From contig JAOBSW010000626.1 of NCBI GenBank assembly GCA_026214975.1, positions 124,001-188,000 of the forward strand: a stretch of 64,000 nt of DNA. The letters are read 5' to 3'. The position numbers and the translations under genes were made by a program. Positions 1-13,447 of this stretch are shown here, piece after piece (position 1 is the stretch's first letter; the number at the start of each line of letters is the position of its first letter). The notes beneath the pieces were generated by a model that did not search any database, was not told where the DNA came from, and saw nothing but the letters and a program-made list of their open reading frames with translations. Source of the stretch: Gentiana macrophylla (Eukaryota; Streptophyta; Magnoliopsida; Gentianales; Gentianaceae).

Positions 1-407
1 GATGATAAGGTGGTAAAAGTTTAGTATAGTGCGTACTTGGGTTAGTGATAGAGAATCTTCTTACACGATAACTTCACGGAATAATTATCAAGCAAATATA
101 TTTGAAGGAAGAGATATGCTAAGGATTTCTATGGTGGTGCATGTAATTAATTTGGTGATGGCATTAATCCGGTGGAAGAGATGTGCAAGTTGTGATTGTG
201 GCTCTTTGGAGGATAACTTCTTTATAATGATGAATAAATGTGATTATTACTGGTGCCAATTGGGTAATGGACAATGAATATTAGAACGTTGAAACGGCAA
301 AAGACAATAAAATTTACGTTTACTATCTTAATGTATTAAAAAAAAATTTAAGATGGGCAGTTATTAAATATATTATAATTAATGTAAAATAATAATAATA
401 ATAATAA
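1..407 (-). repeat. Fragment of type-3 LTR (3' flank of core)
   Basis: This block recurs at about 7,395-7,800 and 9,720-10,140 and inverted at about 4,080-4,490, so it is part of a repeated LTR, not a gene. A short ORF over it (29-277) is not conserved in length between copies. It ends in an (AAT)n run at about 390-408, where the sequence switches abruptly to type-1 LTR. The switch inside a microsatellite suggests a recombination or assembly junction. Confidence 0.7.
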
Positions 408-2943
408 CAAGATACAACAGAAAACGAGGCGTCAGCAAAAGGGCTGGTATGAGCCACGTGTGCAAGTGTTATACTATATATATATATATATAAATAAATA
501 GAGTTTGTTTCAGAAAATTTTCAGCGGAAGTCCTCTTATCTCTGCAAAAACGTGTTAGTAACAACTTTTGAAATACTAATTGAGCAAGAATAATAAAACA
601 AATTTATAGTGCCACGAGCTTAAAAGAAAACATGTTTGTTCATTCATTAGCACCGCCTTTGGCCGAGCCGATGAGTCAAGTACGCGCAAACACCAGATTT
701 ACCAATTGGATTTCAACCGCACTCCACGAGAACTAGCCATGCCTGACAACTCCGGCCGATTGTCAGGGAAAAGAATCAACCTTCACCGTGCAAACCTCCT
801 ACACGGCTCCGGCTAACTCTGTCCATGCCACTAGGACCCACGCACCAACCGTCCGCCCTTGCTTTCCGGGCTGTAGCATGAATCTTCGGGAAAAAGGTAC
901 CGTCCCCACTCTTACGAGTGAGCACTCTAGCCATCTTGTCGGAAAGACTTGAGTCAAGAGGCCCGAGACGGTGACTAGCCGTTCTCTAGAAAGCGATAAC
1001 TCTAATCCCCTAGCTACGAGCTTTGACACTTTCGTACCCACGGTAAAGCGAGCGACCGAGCAAGTATTATCCGTCAATTCCAAGTATGAGTTTTATTTAT
1101 TTATAAAAATGTGCACTAGCTCAAATCCAATTGTTTAATTTTAAAGAAATCATTTGAAAATGATTTCGAGTTTAAAAGTTCATTCGATATACATAAAATA
1201 TTTAAAAATAATATAAAACACACTTTTGGCTTTATATCAAAATAAAAGACTCACCTTGGCTTGAGGTAAACTTAAGAGAATGAAGTTTTGGCTCTTGGTT
1301 CACAACCTGGTACCAACGTCGCCTAGTATTTTAAAATTCTAAAAAAATTAGCTAAGACATAAATCAAACAAACGACTACCCAAGACTCCCACTTAACACT
1401 CTGTTATAGACTATCTTTCTAGGATTTATTAGTTACCATTACTATTCTATAAAGAAATGTCCTCAATTACGGCAAGGTCAATTGTCGAAAACAAAAAAAT
1501 GATAGACGTCACGCTCTAAGTGCTCACAGGGAAAGAGTCCATTGTATACATATCACGAAGGTTTGCAATATATAGACAAAATAAAACCGTTTCTTATAAT
1601 ACCGGTACCGAGTTCGATAAAAATGTATATGATAGATAAAGCTTCTAATGGTAACCAAAGACCGACCGATCCACTGAAACTATAGTTAGGCAAACAAAGT
1701 TTTTGAATTATACCTATAGCTTATTTTATTTCAAAGTTTAAACAATTGAACATCTATTTCTGCACCAAAAGTTACAGAAAGTGTTGTGCTTGAACCAATG
1801 TTTTGTTTAAGATGGTGACTATTTGGACCGAACAAATGCCTCAGATTATCCTACAACTTTAGAGTTTTTAATTATTAGATGTCCTTAAACATTATCTAAT
1901 ATGCACAAATAAAAATTGGTGCGAGAAGCAGACACCAATAGGTTTATTTGAGAACTAAATCATGATTGCCGACTTCGAAAATAAAAGATTGAATCGAACG
2001 AATTTATTGTTGTTGCACAGATATTTCTCTAGCTTAACTCATCGGAAACGAAATCGTTTCGACAACTCTCTGCTCTAAAAAAAATTAACGGAGCAAAAAA
2101 TATCTCTATATGCATGTTTGAATGTTAAGGTCTTGGCGAGGAGAAACCTTTCTTGTGTAACATTAATTTGTTTTCATTTAGAGAGAGGAACCAAATACAA
2201 CATGTCTAGCTATAATTTAGTTCTCTGATGAACTTTTGGCAATGCTACCACTAACCCGGAAACAAGAAGTATGTTCCTAAAATGTTTGATTTACGATCCC
2301 AAAAAAAAAAAAACGACTAGTTAACAAAAAAAAAATCTAACATGAATTAAAGCTTATTTAACCACTACTGAAACAACTTCCGAAAATGTAAACATTAGTG
2401 GAGATAATACCTTCACCTACGAAGATCTTCAACCCTTCACGACTTGAGTTGTAATGATCGAAACACCAACTAGAGTACCCTTCTCCTTATGTGCTATATA
2501 TATATATATATATATATATTGAGTGCTAGAATTGTTCTAAGTAAAACCATGAACCTCCTTCCAACTATGTCTATTTATACTAGTAGAAGAACACCTCACA
2601 TAATTTACCCTTAATTAGTACTTGAATTGGTGAACTGACGAAGCGGAAGAAAACTACAGCAGTACTTAAAGTATCGAGTTTTAGTTGTAGAACTTAATTC
2701 CAAAAATAATTGATATTTCTTTGCTCATAATTAAAATTAGAGAGAAGGCAGAATCGTGGACTAAAAAAAAAAACATTGCATCCCTGCTTAAATCAAAATA
2801 ATAATAATAGCATAATATAGTGTTATTCATAATATAAGTAATTTAATTATATATTTGGTCACTAACACAATTATACGAGTAACTATTCTTATTTTGACAA
2901 CTATACCCTTTTCGTTTTATGTCATAAAATTCGGGGCGTTACA
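408..2943 (-). repeat. Type-1 gypsy LTR, truncated (3' LTR of minus-strand element)
   Basis: Colinear with the complete type-1 LTR at 27,475-30,436. On the minus strand it starts TGTAACGCCCC at 2,943, next to a purine-rich tract (rc of 2,944-2,963) and the end of pol, as expected for a 3' LTR. The shared core runs from about 430 to 1,258 and carries a G-box/ABRE (GCCACGTGT, 453-461) and a TATA-like CTATAAAT in element sense at about 605. The first ~70 bp of the type-1 LTR are missing at the left junction. It holds (AT)n at 475-492 and 2,496-2,519. I see no gene here. Confidence 0.8.
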
Positions 2944-3842
2944 ATTCTCCCCCCCTTAAAAAGAATTTCGTCCTCGAAATTCATACCTTTCAGAAGTTCC
3001 GGATAGCGACTTTTGAAATCGTCTTCTAATTCCCATGTAGCATCTTCAACACCGTGTCGTTTCCAAAGAACCTTTATCATGGGAATTTCTTTTTTCCTCA
3101 AGATCTTTACCTGCCGGTCTAGTATCTGCAATGGCTCTTCCTCATAGGAAAGATTATTATCAAGATTTTCCGGTAACTCCTCCTCAACAAGGACATGATC
3201 AGGTGAAGGAATATATTTCTTTAATTGCGAAACATGGAAAACGTTATGAATTCCACCTAGTTGTTGTGGCAACTGTAGTTCATAAGCAACTGCGCCGACC
3301 TTCTTAGTGATACGATAGGGTCCAATATATCTTGGGCTGAGCTTTCCTTTCTTTGGAAGTCGAGAAATCCCTCTGTTTGGACTTACCTTCAAAAATACAT
3401 TATCTCCCAATTGAAACTCAAGTTCTCGTCGACGATTATCTGCATAACTCTTTTGCCTATCTTGTGCTGTCTTAAGATGGTTACGAATGTGTTGAACCTT
3501 CTTATAAGTATCTTCAACCTCAACCAAAAGCTCGTCTGGCAAAATTTGTCGGTCCCCCACCTCATCCCAATGAATTGGGGATCGACACCTCCTTCCATAC
3601 AACGCCTCGAAAGGTGCCATACGGATAGATGCTTGATAACTATTATTAAACGAAAACTCAGCAAGGGGTATATACTCGATCCATTTTTCACCAAAGTCTA
3701 ACACGCAGGCTCTCAACATGTCTTCCAGAGTTTGTATGGTTCGTTCTGACTGTCCATCAGTCTAAGGATGATGAGACGTGCTGAGACTTAGCCTAGTTCC
3801 CAATGTCTAACACGCAGGCTCTCAACATGTCTTCCAGAGTTT
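2922..3842 (-). pseudogene. Ty3/gypsy pol C-terminus: integrase end plus chromodomain
   Basis: The longest open stretch (2,922-3,719, 265 aa) contains the end of the integrase core (LAEFSFNNSY, EALYGRRCRSP, HWDEVG), the GPY/F region (LSPRYIGPYRI, then HNVFHVSQLKKY) and a C-terminal chromodomain-like block (ILDRQVKILRKKEIPMIKV, then ATWELEDDF). This order is typical of chromoviral gypsy elements. Upstream, the same frame reads DGQSERTIQTLED, but the usual HPQTDGQ motif has TAG in place of the Gln codon (near 3,762), so translation is broken. A 38-bp block at 3,696-3,733 is repeated at 3,805-3,842, where pol stops abruptly and type-3 LTR begins. The stop codon lies just inside the LTR. RT, RNase H and the integrase catalytic domain are absent. 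Confidence 0.85.
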
Positions 3843-4039
3843 ATGAATTCTCTGTTTATTTTACTAAAACCTAAAATATACATTGGTTAAATTTTATGTG
3901 TGCATAAGTACATTTGTTTTCATATTTTGATTGTTGTATAAATATTTAGCTATTCTAAAGAACTAATTTATTATAACAAATATCATTAGACGTCAAGTGT
4001 GCATTACATACTTGATTTAAACATGTATGAGATCAATAA

Positions 4040-4093
<54 letters not shown>

Positions 4094-5283
4094 TTACATT
4101 AATTATAATATATTTAATAAGCGCCCATCTTAAATTTTTTTAATACATTAAGATAGTAAGCGTAAATTTTATTGTCTTTTGCCGTTTGAGCGTTCTAATA
4201 TTCATTGTCCATTACCCAATTGGCACCAGTAATAATCACATTTATTCATCATTATAAAGAAGTTATCCTCCAGCAGCCACAATCACAACTTGCACATCTC
4301 TTCCACGGATTAATGCCATCACCAAATTAATTACATGCACCACCATAGAAATCCTTAGCATATCTCTTCCTTCAAATATATTTGCTTGATAATTATTCGG
4401 TGAAGTTATCGTGTAAGAAGATTCTCTATCACTAACCCAAGCACGCACCATACTAAACTTTTACCACCTTATCATCATATAGATGTTTATCCACAATGAC
4501 CATCCAAAATGATTCCTTTGCCATAAGCTTGAAAGGTTCCGTATCATGTTGTATCATCCCTTCATAATCACGGTGATGCGTATAGATGAAATCATGGAGC
4601 ATTTTTGTTAACAAATCGCCTTTCTCGCCCTCGATCGGTAACACCCTTCCATTTTACGCCTTTCTTCCACCGACATTTTTTTTTTTTTCACCAAGTTTGA
4701 TCGAAAATAAAGGAGGAGGATTATGCCTATTTTGTGGAGTGGATAGTGTTATACTTTTGTGTACGTAGATGGGGAAAGATATATGGATTACATGGTTTGG
4801 GTATATAGGATGGAATGATCATGGACTCTTGGAATGATTAAGGAAAAAGATGTCTCGGCAAAAGAAAAGAAATATGATTTAAAGGCAAGTTGAGTGGCTT
4901 GTGGATGCATGTATAGGAAAAATGGCGACCAGAATTTAATTGCAAGCGAAGGATTTGTGAGTCTTTTATTTTGATATAAAGTCAAAGTGTGTTTTTTAAT
5001 TATTTTCAAGTATTTTACTTATATTAAAATGATGTTTTAAACTCGGAAGTCGTTTCGAAAGATGTCTTAAAAACAATAAAACATTAACCGTTTTGAGCTA
5101 GTGCACAACCTTGTAACTATAAAAACTGATATACTTGGAATTGACGGATAATACTTACTCGCTCGCTCGCTCGTGACACGAAAGTGTCAAAGCTCTGGTG
5201 GCTAGGGGGATTAGAGTTACTGCTCTAGTAGAACGGCTAGTCACCGGTCTCGGGGCCTCTTGACTCGAAGTCTTTCCGACAGT
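3843..5283 (+). repeat. Inverted copy of type-3 LTR segment
   Basis: This is the reverse complement of about 6,595-8,020. It makes an inverted repeat with arms of about 1.43 kb and a spacer of about 1.3 kb. It includes (ATT)n at 4,038-4,092, a poly-T at about 4,678-4,688, and short ORFs (4,263-4,451; 4,453-4,644) that are not preserved in the sister copies and are therefore not called as genes. It ends inside the shared LTR core (…CTTTCCGACA), where orientation flips. Confidence 0.75.
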
Positions 5284-5393
5284 ATGAGTTTTATTTATTT
5301 ATAAAAATGTGCACTAGCTCAAATCCAATTGTTTAATTTTAAAGAAATCATTTGAAAATGATTTCCGAGTTTAAAAGTTCATTGGATAAGTAA
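5284..5393 (-). repeat. Short fragment of LTR core (type 1)
   Basis: About 110 bp matching type-1 core (compare 1,084-1,190), joined head-on to the inverted type-3 block at 5,283. After 5,393 the match to type 1 stops. Confidence 0.65.
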
Positions 5394-5865
5394 GTCCCAG
5401 TACCTATTAACCAAAAATCACTTCACCCCTTTAAGTGTCAAACAAAGAAATGGTCATTAACAGGTTGTGGTGTCAAAGGGTTTGAAGCTGCGACATTAGA
5501 CTGTTTAACAATTTGGCTCATGATTCGTCAATGATAGGTGATAGAATTCCCAGTTTATTTTGGCTTGATGAGTGATGACTCGTGTTGCTCATAGCACTAT
5601 GAAGGGATGGCTTGAAATGGTGGAAGAAGGAGTTTAGTATTTTTTTTTTTCGGGGTCGTAGATGAACAGCTGCAGAGGTCATTTGTAAGGGTCAAAAGAT
5701 TTGTATACTCCAAGTGATGTAGTTGGTGTGTGTGGTTCTTTTGAATAGCTATAGGAGATATGTGTATATATATGTATACTCCTAGTTAGACTCCAAAGTC
5801 CAAAATGTAAGCTTAGGAATTGAATACTAAGACTAGAAATCCCAAGATAATCATCTAAAACCACA
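5394..5865. other. Unassigned sequence
   Basis: I find no repeat partner elsewhere in the window and no convincing ORF. It contains a poly-T run at 5,640-5,651. It may belong to the unshared 5' part of the type-3 LTR. Confidence 0.3.
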
Positions 5866-7781
5866 ATTTAACATAATAAATCCACAAGTTATTTTACATC
5901 AATTCAACAAATATCTTCATTACAATATTACAACTAATAAAAATTACAATAGCTCTCAAAATTATATGAAGTACCATCCAAAACATTAATTTCTTTTATC
6001 TTCGAATCTCGATCAAACATCGCCTACAATTTCTCTTTTTCCTTGATCAAAACCTGTACATATATTTTTAAAAGAAAAAAAAACAAAAGAGACAAAGAAA
6101 CAAGGAAGCGAGGCGCGTCAAAGAAAGGGTACAGTATGAGCCACGTGTGCAAGTGTTATACTATATATATATATAAATAAAATATCTTGATCAACTTTTA
6201 CAAATAATAAATGGAAGTCTTTTATTAGTTGATAGAACAAATGAAAAGTACAAATTTCAATATTGAAGTGCACGAGCATTAAGAAAAAACATGTCGAGTT
6301 TATTTTACAAGCATCAGCTTTGGCCGAGCCGATGAGTCAAGTACCGCCTAACACCATTTTTACCAGGATTTCAACCGCACTCCACGAGAACTACCCATGC
6401 ACGACAACTCCGGCCGATTGTCAGGGAAAAGAATCAACCTTCACCGTGTAAACCTCCTACACGGCTCCAGCCAACCCTGTCCATGCCCTAGGACCCACGC
6501 ACCAACCGTCAGCCCTTGCTTTCCCGACTGTAGCATGAATCTTCGGGGAAAGGTACCGTCCCCACTCTTACGAGTGAGCACTCTAGCTACTGTCGGAAAG
6601 ACTTCGAGTCAAGAGGCCCCGAGACCGGTGACTAGCCGTTCTACTAGAGCAGTAACTCTAATCCCCCTAGCCACCAAAGCTTTGACACTTTCGTGTCACG
6701 AGCGAGCGAGCGAGTAAGTATTATCCGTCAATTCCAAGTATATCAGTTTTTATAGTTACAAGGTTGTGCACTAGCTCAAAACGGTTAATGTTTTATTGTT
6801 TTTAAGACATCTTTCGAAACGACTTCCGAGTTTAAAACATCATTTTAATATAAGTAAAATACTTGAAAATAATTAAAAAAACACACTTTGGCTTTATATC
6901 TAAATAAAAGACTCACAAATCCTTCGCTTGCAATTAAATTCTGGTCGCCATTTTTCCTATACATGCATCCACAAGCCACTCAACTTGCCTTTAAATCATA
7001 TTTCTTTTCTTTTGCCGAGACATCTTTTCCTTAATCATTCCAAGAGTCCATGATCATTCCATCCTATATACCCAAACCATGTAATCCATATATCTTTCCC
7101 CATCTATGTACACAAAAGTATAACACTATCCACTCCACAAAATAGGCATAATCCTCCTCCTTTATTTTCGATCAAACTTGGTGGAAAAAAAAAAGTGTCG
7201 GTGGAAGAAAAGGCGAAAATGGAAGGGTGTTACCGGATCGAGGCGAGAAAGGCGATTTGTTAACAAAAATGCTCCATGATTTCATCTATACGCATCACCG
7301 GTGATTATGAAGGATGATACAACATGATACGGAACCTTTCGAAGCTTATGGCAAAGGAATCATTTTGGATGGCTGTTGTGGATAAACATCTATATGATGA
7401 TAAGGTGGTAAAAGTTTAGTATGGTGCGTACTTGGGTTAGTGATAGAGAATCTTCTTACACGATAACTTCACGAATAATTATCAAAGCAAATATATTTGA
7501 AGGAAGAGATATGCTAAGGATTTCTATGGTGGTGCATGTAATTAATTTGGTGATGGCATTAATCCGGTGGAAGAGATGTGCAAGTTGTGATTGTGGCTGC
7601 TGGAGGATAACTTCTTTATAATGATGAATAAATGTGATTATTACTGGTGCCAATTGGGTAATGGACAATGAATATTAGAACGTTGAAACGGCAAAAGACA
7701 ATAAAATTTACGTTTACTATCTTAATGTATTAAAAAAAAAATTAAGATGGGCAGTTATTAAATATATTATAATTAATGTAA

Positions 7782-7817
<36 letters not shown>

Positions 7818-8167
7818 TTATTGATCTCATACATGTTTAAATCAAGTATGTAATGCACACTTGACGTCTAATGATATTTGTTATAATAAATTAGTTCTTT
7901 AGAATAGCTAAATATTTATACAACAATCAAAATATTAAAACAAATGTACTTATGCACACATAAAATTTACCCAATGTATATTTTAGGTTTTAGTAAAATA
8001 AACAGAGATTCTTCAAAGAATTCATGTATCGTGAAAACAATTTTAAAATAGTTAGAAAGCACATTCATTTTACCCACGGAAAAATATTGTATAATTTAAC
8101 TTGATACTAGCATGAATATAGTAACCATAAATGGAAATCCTTAGCTCGAAAAATTTGGGATATTACA
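5866..8167 (-). repeat. Type-3 LTR, copy a
   Basis: The right end (plus strand) is AAATTTGGGATATTACA at 8,167, followed by a tract of the form ATTCTCTCCCC whose complement is a polypurine tract. The element therefore runs on the minus strand. The core spans about 6,130-6,920 with a G-box at 6,140-6,148. Beyond the core, about 6,950-8,167 matches the blocks at 1-400, 9,240-10,501 and, inverted, 3,843-5,000. It contains (AAT)n at 7,783-7,816. The TATA-like box seen in types 1 and 2 is not visible in type 3. The left boundary is uncertain. Confidence 0.65.
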
Positions 8168-8481
8168 ATTCTCTCCCCAAAAAAAGTTAAGCCCTCGAAC
8201 TTCCCTCACCTTATATCTTCATTGTCGAACTTATATAATTGTCAATCCGGTTTCTAGGATACCCAAAGAATGGAAAGTCTTCTGATTACAGGATATGTGG
8301 GTGTCGGCCCACCTAATCCAAGTCACAGTTTTACTCTTCACTATATTCCTTGAAAGATAACCTCAAATAACAACCATTACCTTTACATTATGTTACCCAA
8401 AAACATTATAAGATCCAAAGAATGAGAATACAAGTGTTTCACATTTTTACATCGAAATCATTTGACATTTCAAATAAAATT

Positions 8482-8513
<32 letters not shown>

Positions 8514-8886
8514 AGAAGAAAGGAAAAAAAAATAATTTTAAAATCATCCAAACTTAAATATTTAATTTTTTTAAGCCCTCTTTGTAATAAGATACGTCTT
8601 TCTTAACATATATAATTAAAAGTACACAAAATTTTTTTTTCCTTTGTAAACATCGTTGTTTATAAGCTAAACTTGTTTTTTTCTGAAAATCATAATACAT
8701 ATATCACAATAGAACAATTACTTTAAAGCAATTAACCAAAAGTAACCCTGTTAACATTATCACTATGGAAAATCTCATTCACAAAATACCCATTTAGTGA
8801 TCAAAACGTAAGACTTTAGGAGTGTTTTTTCTTTTTCCCTCAAAGAAATGAAAACTTATGCACATATATCAAACTTGTGGACTATA
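8168..8886 (-). repeat. Non-coding internal region of type-3 element, truncated
   Basis: Begins at the LTR edge with the polypurine tract complement and matches 10,502-11,220 closely. It contains a long poly-T (about 8,490-8,512) and no ORF of note. At about 8,886 it jumps into LTR core sequence (…ATCATTGCGA joined to GTGAGCACTC), so the rest of the internal region and the start of the next LTR are missing. Confidence 0.6.
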
Positions 8887-10101
8887 ATCATTGCGAGTGA
8901 GCACTCTAGCTACTGTCGGAAAGACTTCGAGTCAAGAGGCCCCGAGACCGGTGACTAGCCATTCTACTAGAGCGATAACTCTAATCCCCTAGCCACTGAG
9001 CTTTGACACTTTTTCGTGTCGCGAGCGATGAATGAGTAAGTATTATCCGTCAATTCCAAGTATATCGGTTTTATAGTTACAAGGTTGTGCACTAGCTCAA
9101 AAGCGGTTAATGTTTTATTGTTTTTAAGACATCTTTCAAACGACTTCCGAGTTTAAAACATCATTTTAATATAAGTAAAATACTTGAAAATAATTAAAAA
9201 CACACTTTGGCTTTATATCAAAATAAAAGACTCACAAATCCTTAAGCTTGCAATTAAATTCTGGTCGCCATTTTTCCTATACATGCATCCACAAGCCACT
9301 CAACTTGCCTTTAAATCATATTTCTTTTCTTTTGCCGAGACATCTTTTTCCTTAATCATTCCAAGAGTCCATGATCATTCCATCCTATATACCCAAACCA
9401 TGTAATCCATATATCTTTCCCCATCTATGTACACAAAAGTATAACACTATCCACTCCACAAAGTAGGCATAATCCTCCTCCTTTTATTTTCGATCAAACT
9501 TGGTGGAAAAAAAAAAAGTGTCGGTGGAAGAAAGCGAGGAAAATGGAAGGGTGTTACCGATCGAGGCGAGAAAGGCGATTTGTTAACAAAAATGCTCCAT
9601 GATTTCATCTATACGTACACTGGTGATTATGAAGGATGATACAACATGATACGGAACCTTTACGAAGCTTATGGCAAATGAATCATTTTGGATGGTTGTT
9701 GTGGATAAACATCTATATGATGATAAGGTGGTAAAAGTTTAGTATGGTGCGTACTTGGGTTAGTGATAGAATCTTCTCACACGATAACTTCACGAATAAT
9801 TATCAAGCAAATATATTTGAAGGAAGAGATATGCTAAGGATTTCTATGGTGGTGCATGTAATTAATTTGGTGATGGCATTAATCCGGTGGAAGAGATGTG
9901 CAAGTTGTGATTGTGGCTGCTGGAGGATAACTTCTTTATAATGATGAATAAATGTGATTATTACTGGTGCCAATTGGGTAATGGACAATGAATATTAGAA
10001 CGTTGAAACGGCAAAAGACAATAAAATTTACGTTCACTATCTTAATGTATTAAAAAAAAATTTAAGATGGGCAGTTATTAAATATATTATAATTAATGTA
10101 A

Positions 10102-10149
<48 letters not shown>

Positions 10150-10501
10150 TTATTGATCTCATACATGTTTAAATCAAGTATGTAATGCACACTTGACGTC
10201 TAATGATATTTGTTATAATAAATTAGTTCTTTAGAATAGCTAAATATTTATACAACAATCAAAATATGAAAACAAATGTACTTATGCACACATAAAATTT
10301 AACCAATGTATATTTTAGGTTTTAGTAAAATAAACAGAGATTCTTCAAAGAATTCATGTATCGTGAAAACAATTTTAAAATAGTTAGAAAGCACATTCAT
10401 TTTACCCATGCGGAAAAATATTGTATAATTTAACTTGATACTAGCATGAATATAGTAACCATAAATGGAAATCCTTAGCTCGAAAAATTTGGGATATTAC
10501 A
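8887..10501 (-). repeat. Type-3 LTR, copy b (lacks left part of core)
   Basis: Enters midway through the core, then is colinear with copy a to the same LTR terminus (GGGATATTACA) at 10,501. It contains (AAT)n at 10,103-10,149, longer than in copy a. Short ORFs at 9,184-9,405 and 9,744-9,941 are repeat sequence, not genes. Confidence 0.65.
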
Positions 10502-11575
10502 ATTCTAAAAAAAAAAAAGAAGTTAAGCCTCGAACTTCCCTCACCTTATATCTTCATTGTCGAACTTATATAATTGTCAATCGGTTTCTAGGATACCCAA
10601 AGAATGGAAAGTCTTACTGATTACAGGATATGTGGGTGTCGGCCCACCTAATCCAAGTCACAGTTTTACTCTTCACTATATTCCTTGAAAGATAACCTCA
10701 AATAACAACCATTACCTTTACATTATGTTACCCAAAAACATTATAAGATCCAAAGAATGAGAATACAAGTGTTTCACATTTTTACATCGAAATCATTTGA
10801 CATTTCAAATAAAATTAGAAACTTTTTTTTTTTTTTTAGAAGAAAGGGAAAAAAAAATAATTTTTAAAATCATCCAAACTTAAATATTTAATTTTTTTTA
10901 AGCCCTCTTTGTAATAAGATACGTCTTTCTTAACATATATAATTAAAAGTACACAAATTTTTTTTTCCTTTGTAAACATCGTTGTTTATAAGCTAAACTT
11001 GTTTTTTTCTGAAAATCATAATACATATATCACAATAGAACAATTACTTTAAAGCAATTAACCAAAAGTAACCCTGTTAACATTTCACTATGGAAAATCT
11101 CATTCACAAAATACCCATTTTGTGATCAAAACGTAAGACTTTAGGAGTGTGTTTTTTTTTTCCTCAAAGAAATGAAAACTTATGCACATATATCAAACTT
11201 GTGGACTATAATCATTGCGATTTAACATAGTTAAGTAATATGTTGAAATAAATGTGAGAAAAACAATGCTTATTTTTTACACTCATATGAAAAAAAATTA
11301 AAAAAAATATAAATGTCAGAATTGTTGAAGTAGTATTATTTTTTTTTTCAAATAAAAAAAAATTAGTGGCAGGTGAAACACTTGTGTCCTAATCCTGGAT
11401 CAAAATATTAAACTTAATATTCACGATGTCTAAATGTCAAAACTTATGCTCTCATATTAAGTTCATACCTTATTGTCATTATAGTTTCACTTGATCAAAT
11501 CATTTCACTAAACTTATTCTATAAAATCATTTCCTAAATTTTTAAATGTCGATTCCTCCTCTTAGCTAGCCTAGA

Positions 11576-11578
<3 letters not shown>
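10502..11578 (-). repeat. Non-coding internal region of type-3 element
   Basis: Starts like 8,168-8,886 and continues about 350 bp further. Its last 200 bp (about 11,370-11,575) resemble the type-2 internal region near 15,690-15,970, so types 2 and 3 are related non-autonomous elements. It ends at an (AT)n tract (about 11,579-11,646), beyond which lies inverted type-2 LTR. No gene is seen. Confidence 0.55.
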
Positions 11579-11648
<70 letters not shown>

Positions 11649-13447
11649 TCCTCCTCCATCGATTAACCACTGTCGAATCCATAGACATCCACCATGAACT
11701 CATGTAGTCGAGTCGCTTGGAAACACCTTCCATCCAAATATATATATTCACCCTCCACGTTAATTTACCTAGTCCCAGCAAAGGCAAAGTCTTCTTCCTT
11801 AACAAAGGTATAATCGAATTGTCACGCCCAAACTACTCAGCCACCCAAAAGCCATTCATGTTTGCCTACCTCACAACACCACAATGTACCTACCCTTACG
11901 TTATCCATACGTATCGATCTACGAAAATATTGGTGAAGTCGGAAGTGTAAAATAATTGAAATAGGGATATGTCAACCAATCGAGAGTTTGATCGGATGAA
12001 ACATAAATTAGCGGGATGGTGAAGTGAGGTAGATGGGATGGCCATTTAAGGAGTCTTATTGGGAAAATCTTGTAAGAGGAATTAGTGCATTAGCAATACG
12101 TCAACAGGGAAGTGCGTGGGTAATCCTAATATATGATGTTAATATTGGAGGCATGGTCCTCTGTATATGACGAGGCTTTTCATCAAACGCCCAACTACGA
12201 CTATTAGTATCGATATAGTAAATGTGAGTCTTTTATTTTGATATAAAGCCAAAAGTGTGTTTTCTATTATTTTTAAATAATTTGTGTATATATATCGAAT
12301 GAACTTTTAAACTCGGAAGTCATTTTCAAATGATTTCTTTAAAAATTAAACGACTTGATTTGAGCTAGTGCACATTTTTATAAATAAATAAAGCGATACT
12401 TGGAATTGACGGATAATACTTGCTCATTTCGCTTTCGCTCGCTCGTGGCACGAAAGTGTCAAAGCTACAGTGGCTAGGGGATTAGAGTTATCGCTTCAGA
12501 GGAGAGCGGCTAGTCACCGGTCTAAGGCCTCTTGACTCGAAGTCTTTCCGACAAGAGCTAGAGTGCTCGCCGTCGTAAGAGCGGGACGGTACCTTTTCCC
12601 CAAAGATTCATGCTACACCCGGAAAGCAAAGGTCGACGGTTGGTGCGTGGGTCCTAGGGCATGGGACAGTGGTTGGTTTGGAGCCGTGTAGGAGGTTTGC
12701 ACGGTGAAGGTTGATTCTTTTCCGACAATCGGCCGGAGTTGTCGAGGCATGGCTAGTTCTCGTGAAGTGCGGTTGAAATCCACAGGTAAAAATGGTGTTA
12801 GAGCGGTACTTGACTCATCGGCTCGGCCAAAGCTGGTGCTTGTAAAATAAACTCGACATGTTTTTCCTTAATGCTCGTGCACTATATAACTTTTAAAATT
12901 GACTTATTATTGTTGCTCTGTCTTTTATTTTTATTTTCAAGAATTATTTACTTACTCGTTTTGAAAGATTAATAAAGGTTTCCGCTGCAAATTTTATAAA
13001 AGTTGTTTTTATATTTATAAAAATATATATATAATAAAGTATAACACTTGCACACGTGGCTCATACCAGCCCTTTGCTGACGCCTCGTTTTTCTTCGTGT
13101 TGTTTTGTTTTTTTTTTCCTTTTATAAATATATGTACAGGTTTTTGATCGAGATCCGAGGAAGAAAAGAAATTGATGTTGTGGATTAGACTGCGCATATT
13201 GACTTAGTTAGTCATGAATCTTGTGATTTTATTTTTTTTAATCTTTTAATGGAAATAGTTAGTGTTGTATGTACAATTGAGTTGTGGTAATATTGTAATA
13301 AAGTTCGAGGTATTATCAATCATCTGTGGACTTATTGAATTATTTTTGAGGAGTTTAGTTTTGTTATTGAAGTCGCGGCGCGAGAGCTTCATGAACCCCT
13401 CCTAGAATGACCTCAGTGGACCTGTGGGTCGGGAGTAGGGTATTACA
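11579..13447 (+). repeat. Inverted type-2 LTR fragment with (AT)n
   Basis: About 11,647-13,447 is the reverse complement of the first ~1.8 kb of the type-2 LTR (compare 16,045-17,870). Its element sense is plus, opposite to the neighbours. The G-box is at 13,052-13,060. The LTR ends with TATTACA at 13,447. The (AT)n run at 11,579-11,646 marks the broken end. Confidence 0.75.

Noticed and set aside
1084..1260. tRNA or structured RNA gene in the LTR core (GC-rich hairpins, GAGCGAGCGAGC runs)
   Set aside because: I could not fold a tRNA cloverleaf or find Pol III boxes in the right spacing.
4453..4644. 63-codon ORF (MLPIEGEKGDLLTK…)
   Set aside because: It looked like a small gene, but the two sister copies (about 7,230-7,400 and 9,560-9,730) have frame changes; it is part of the type-3 LTR.
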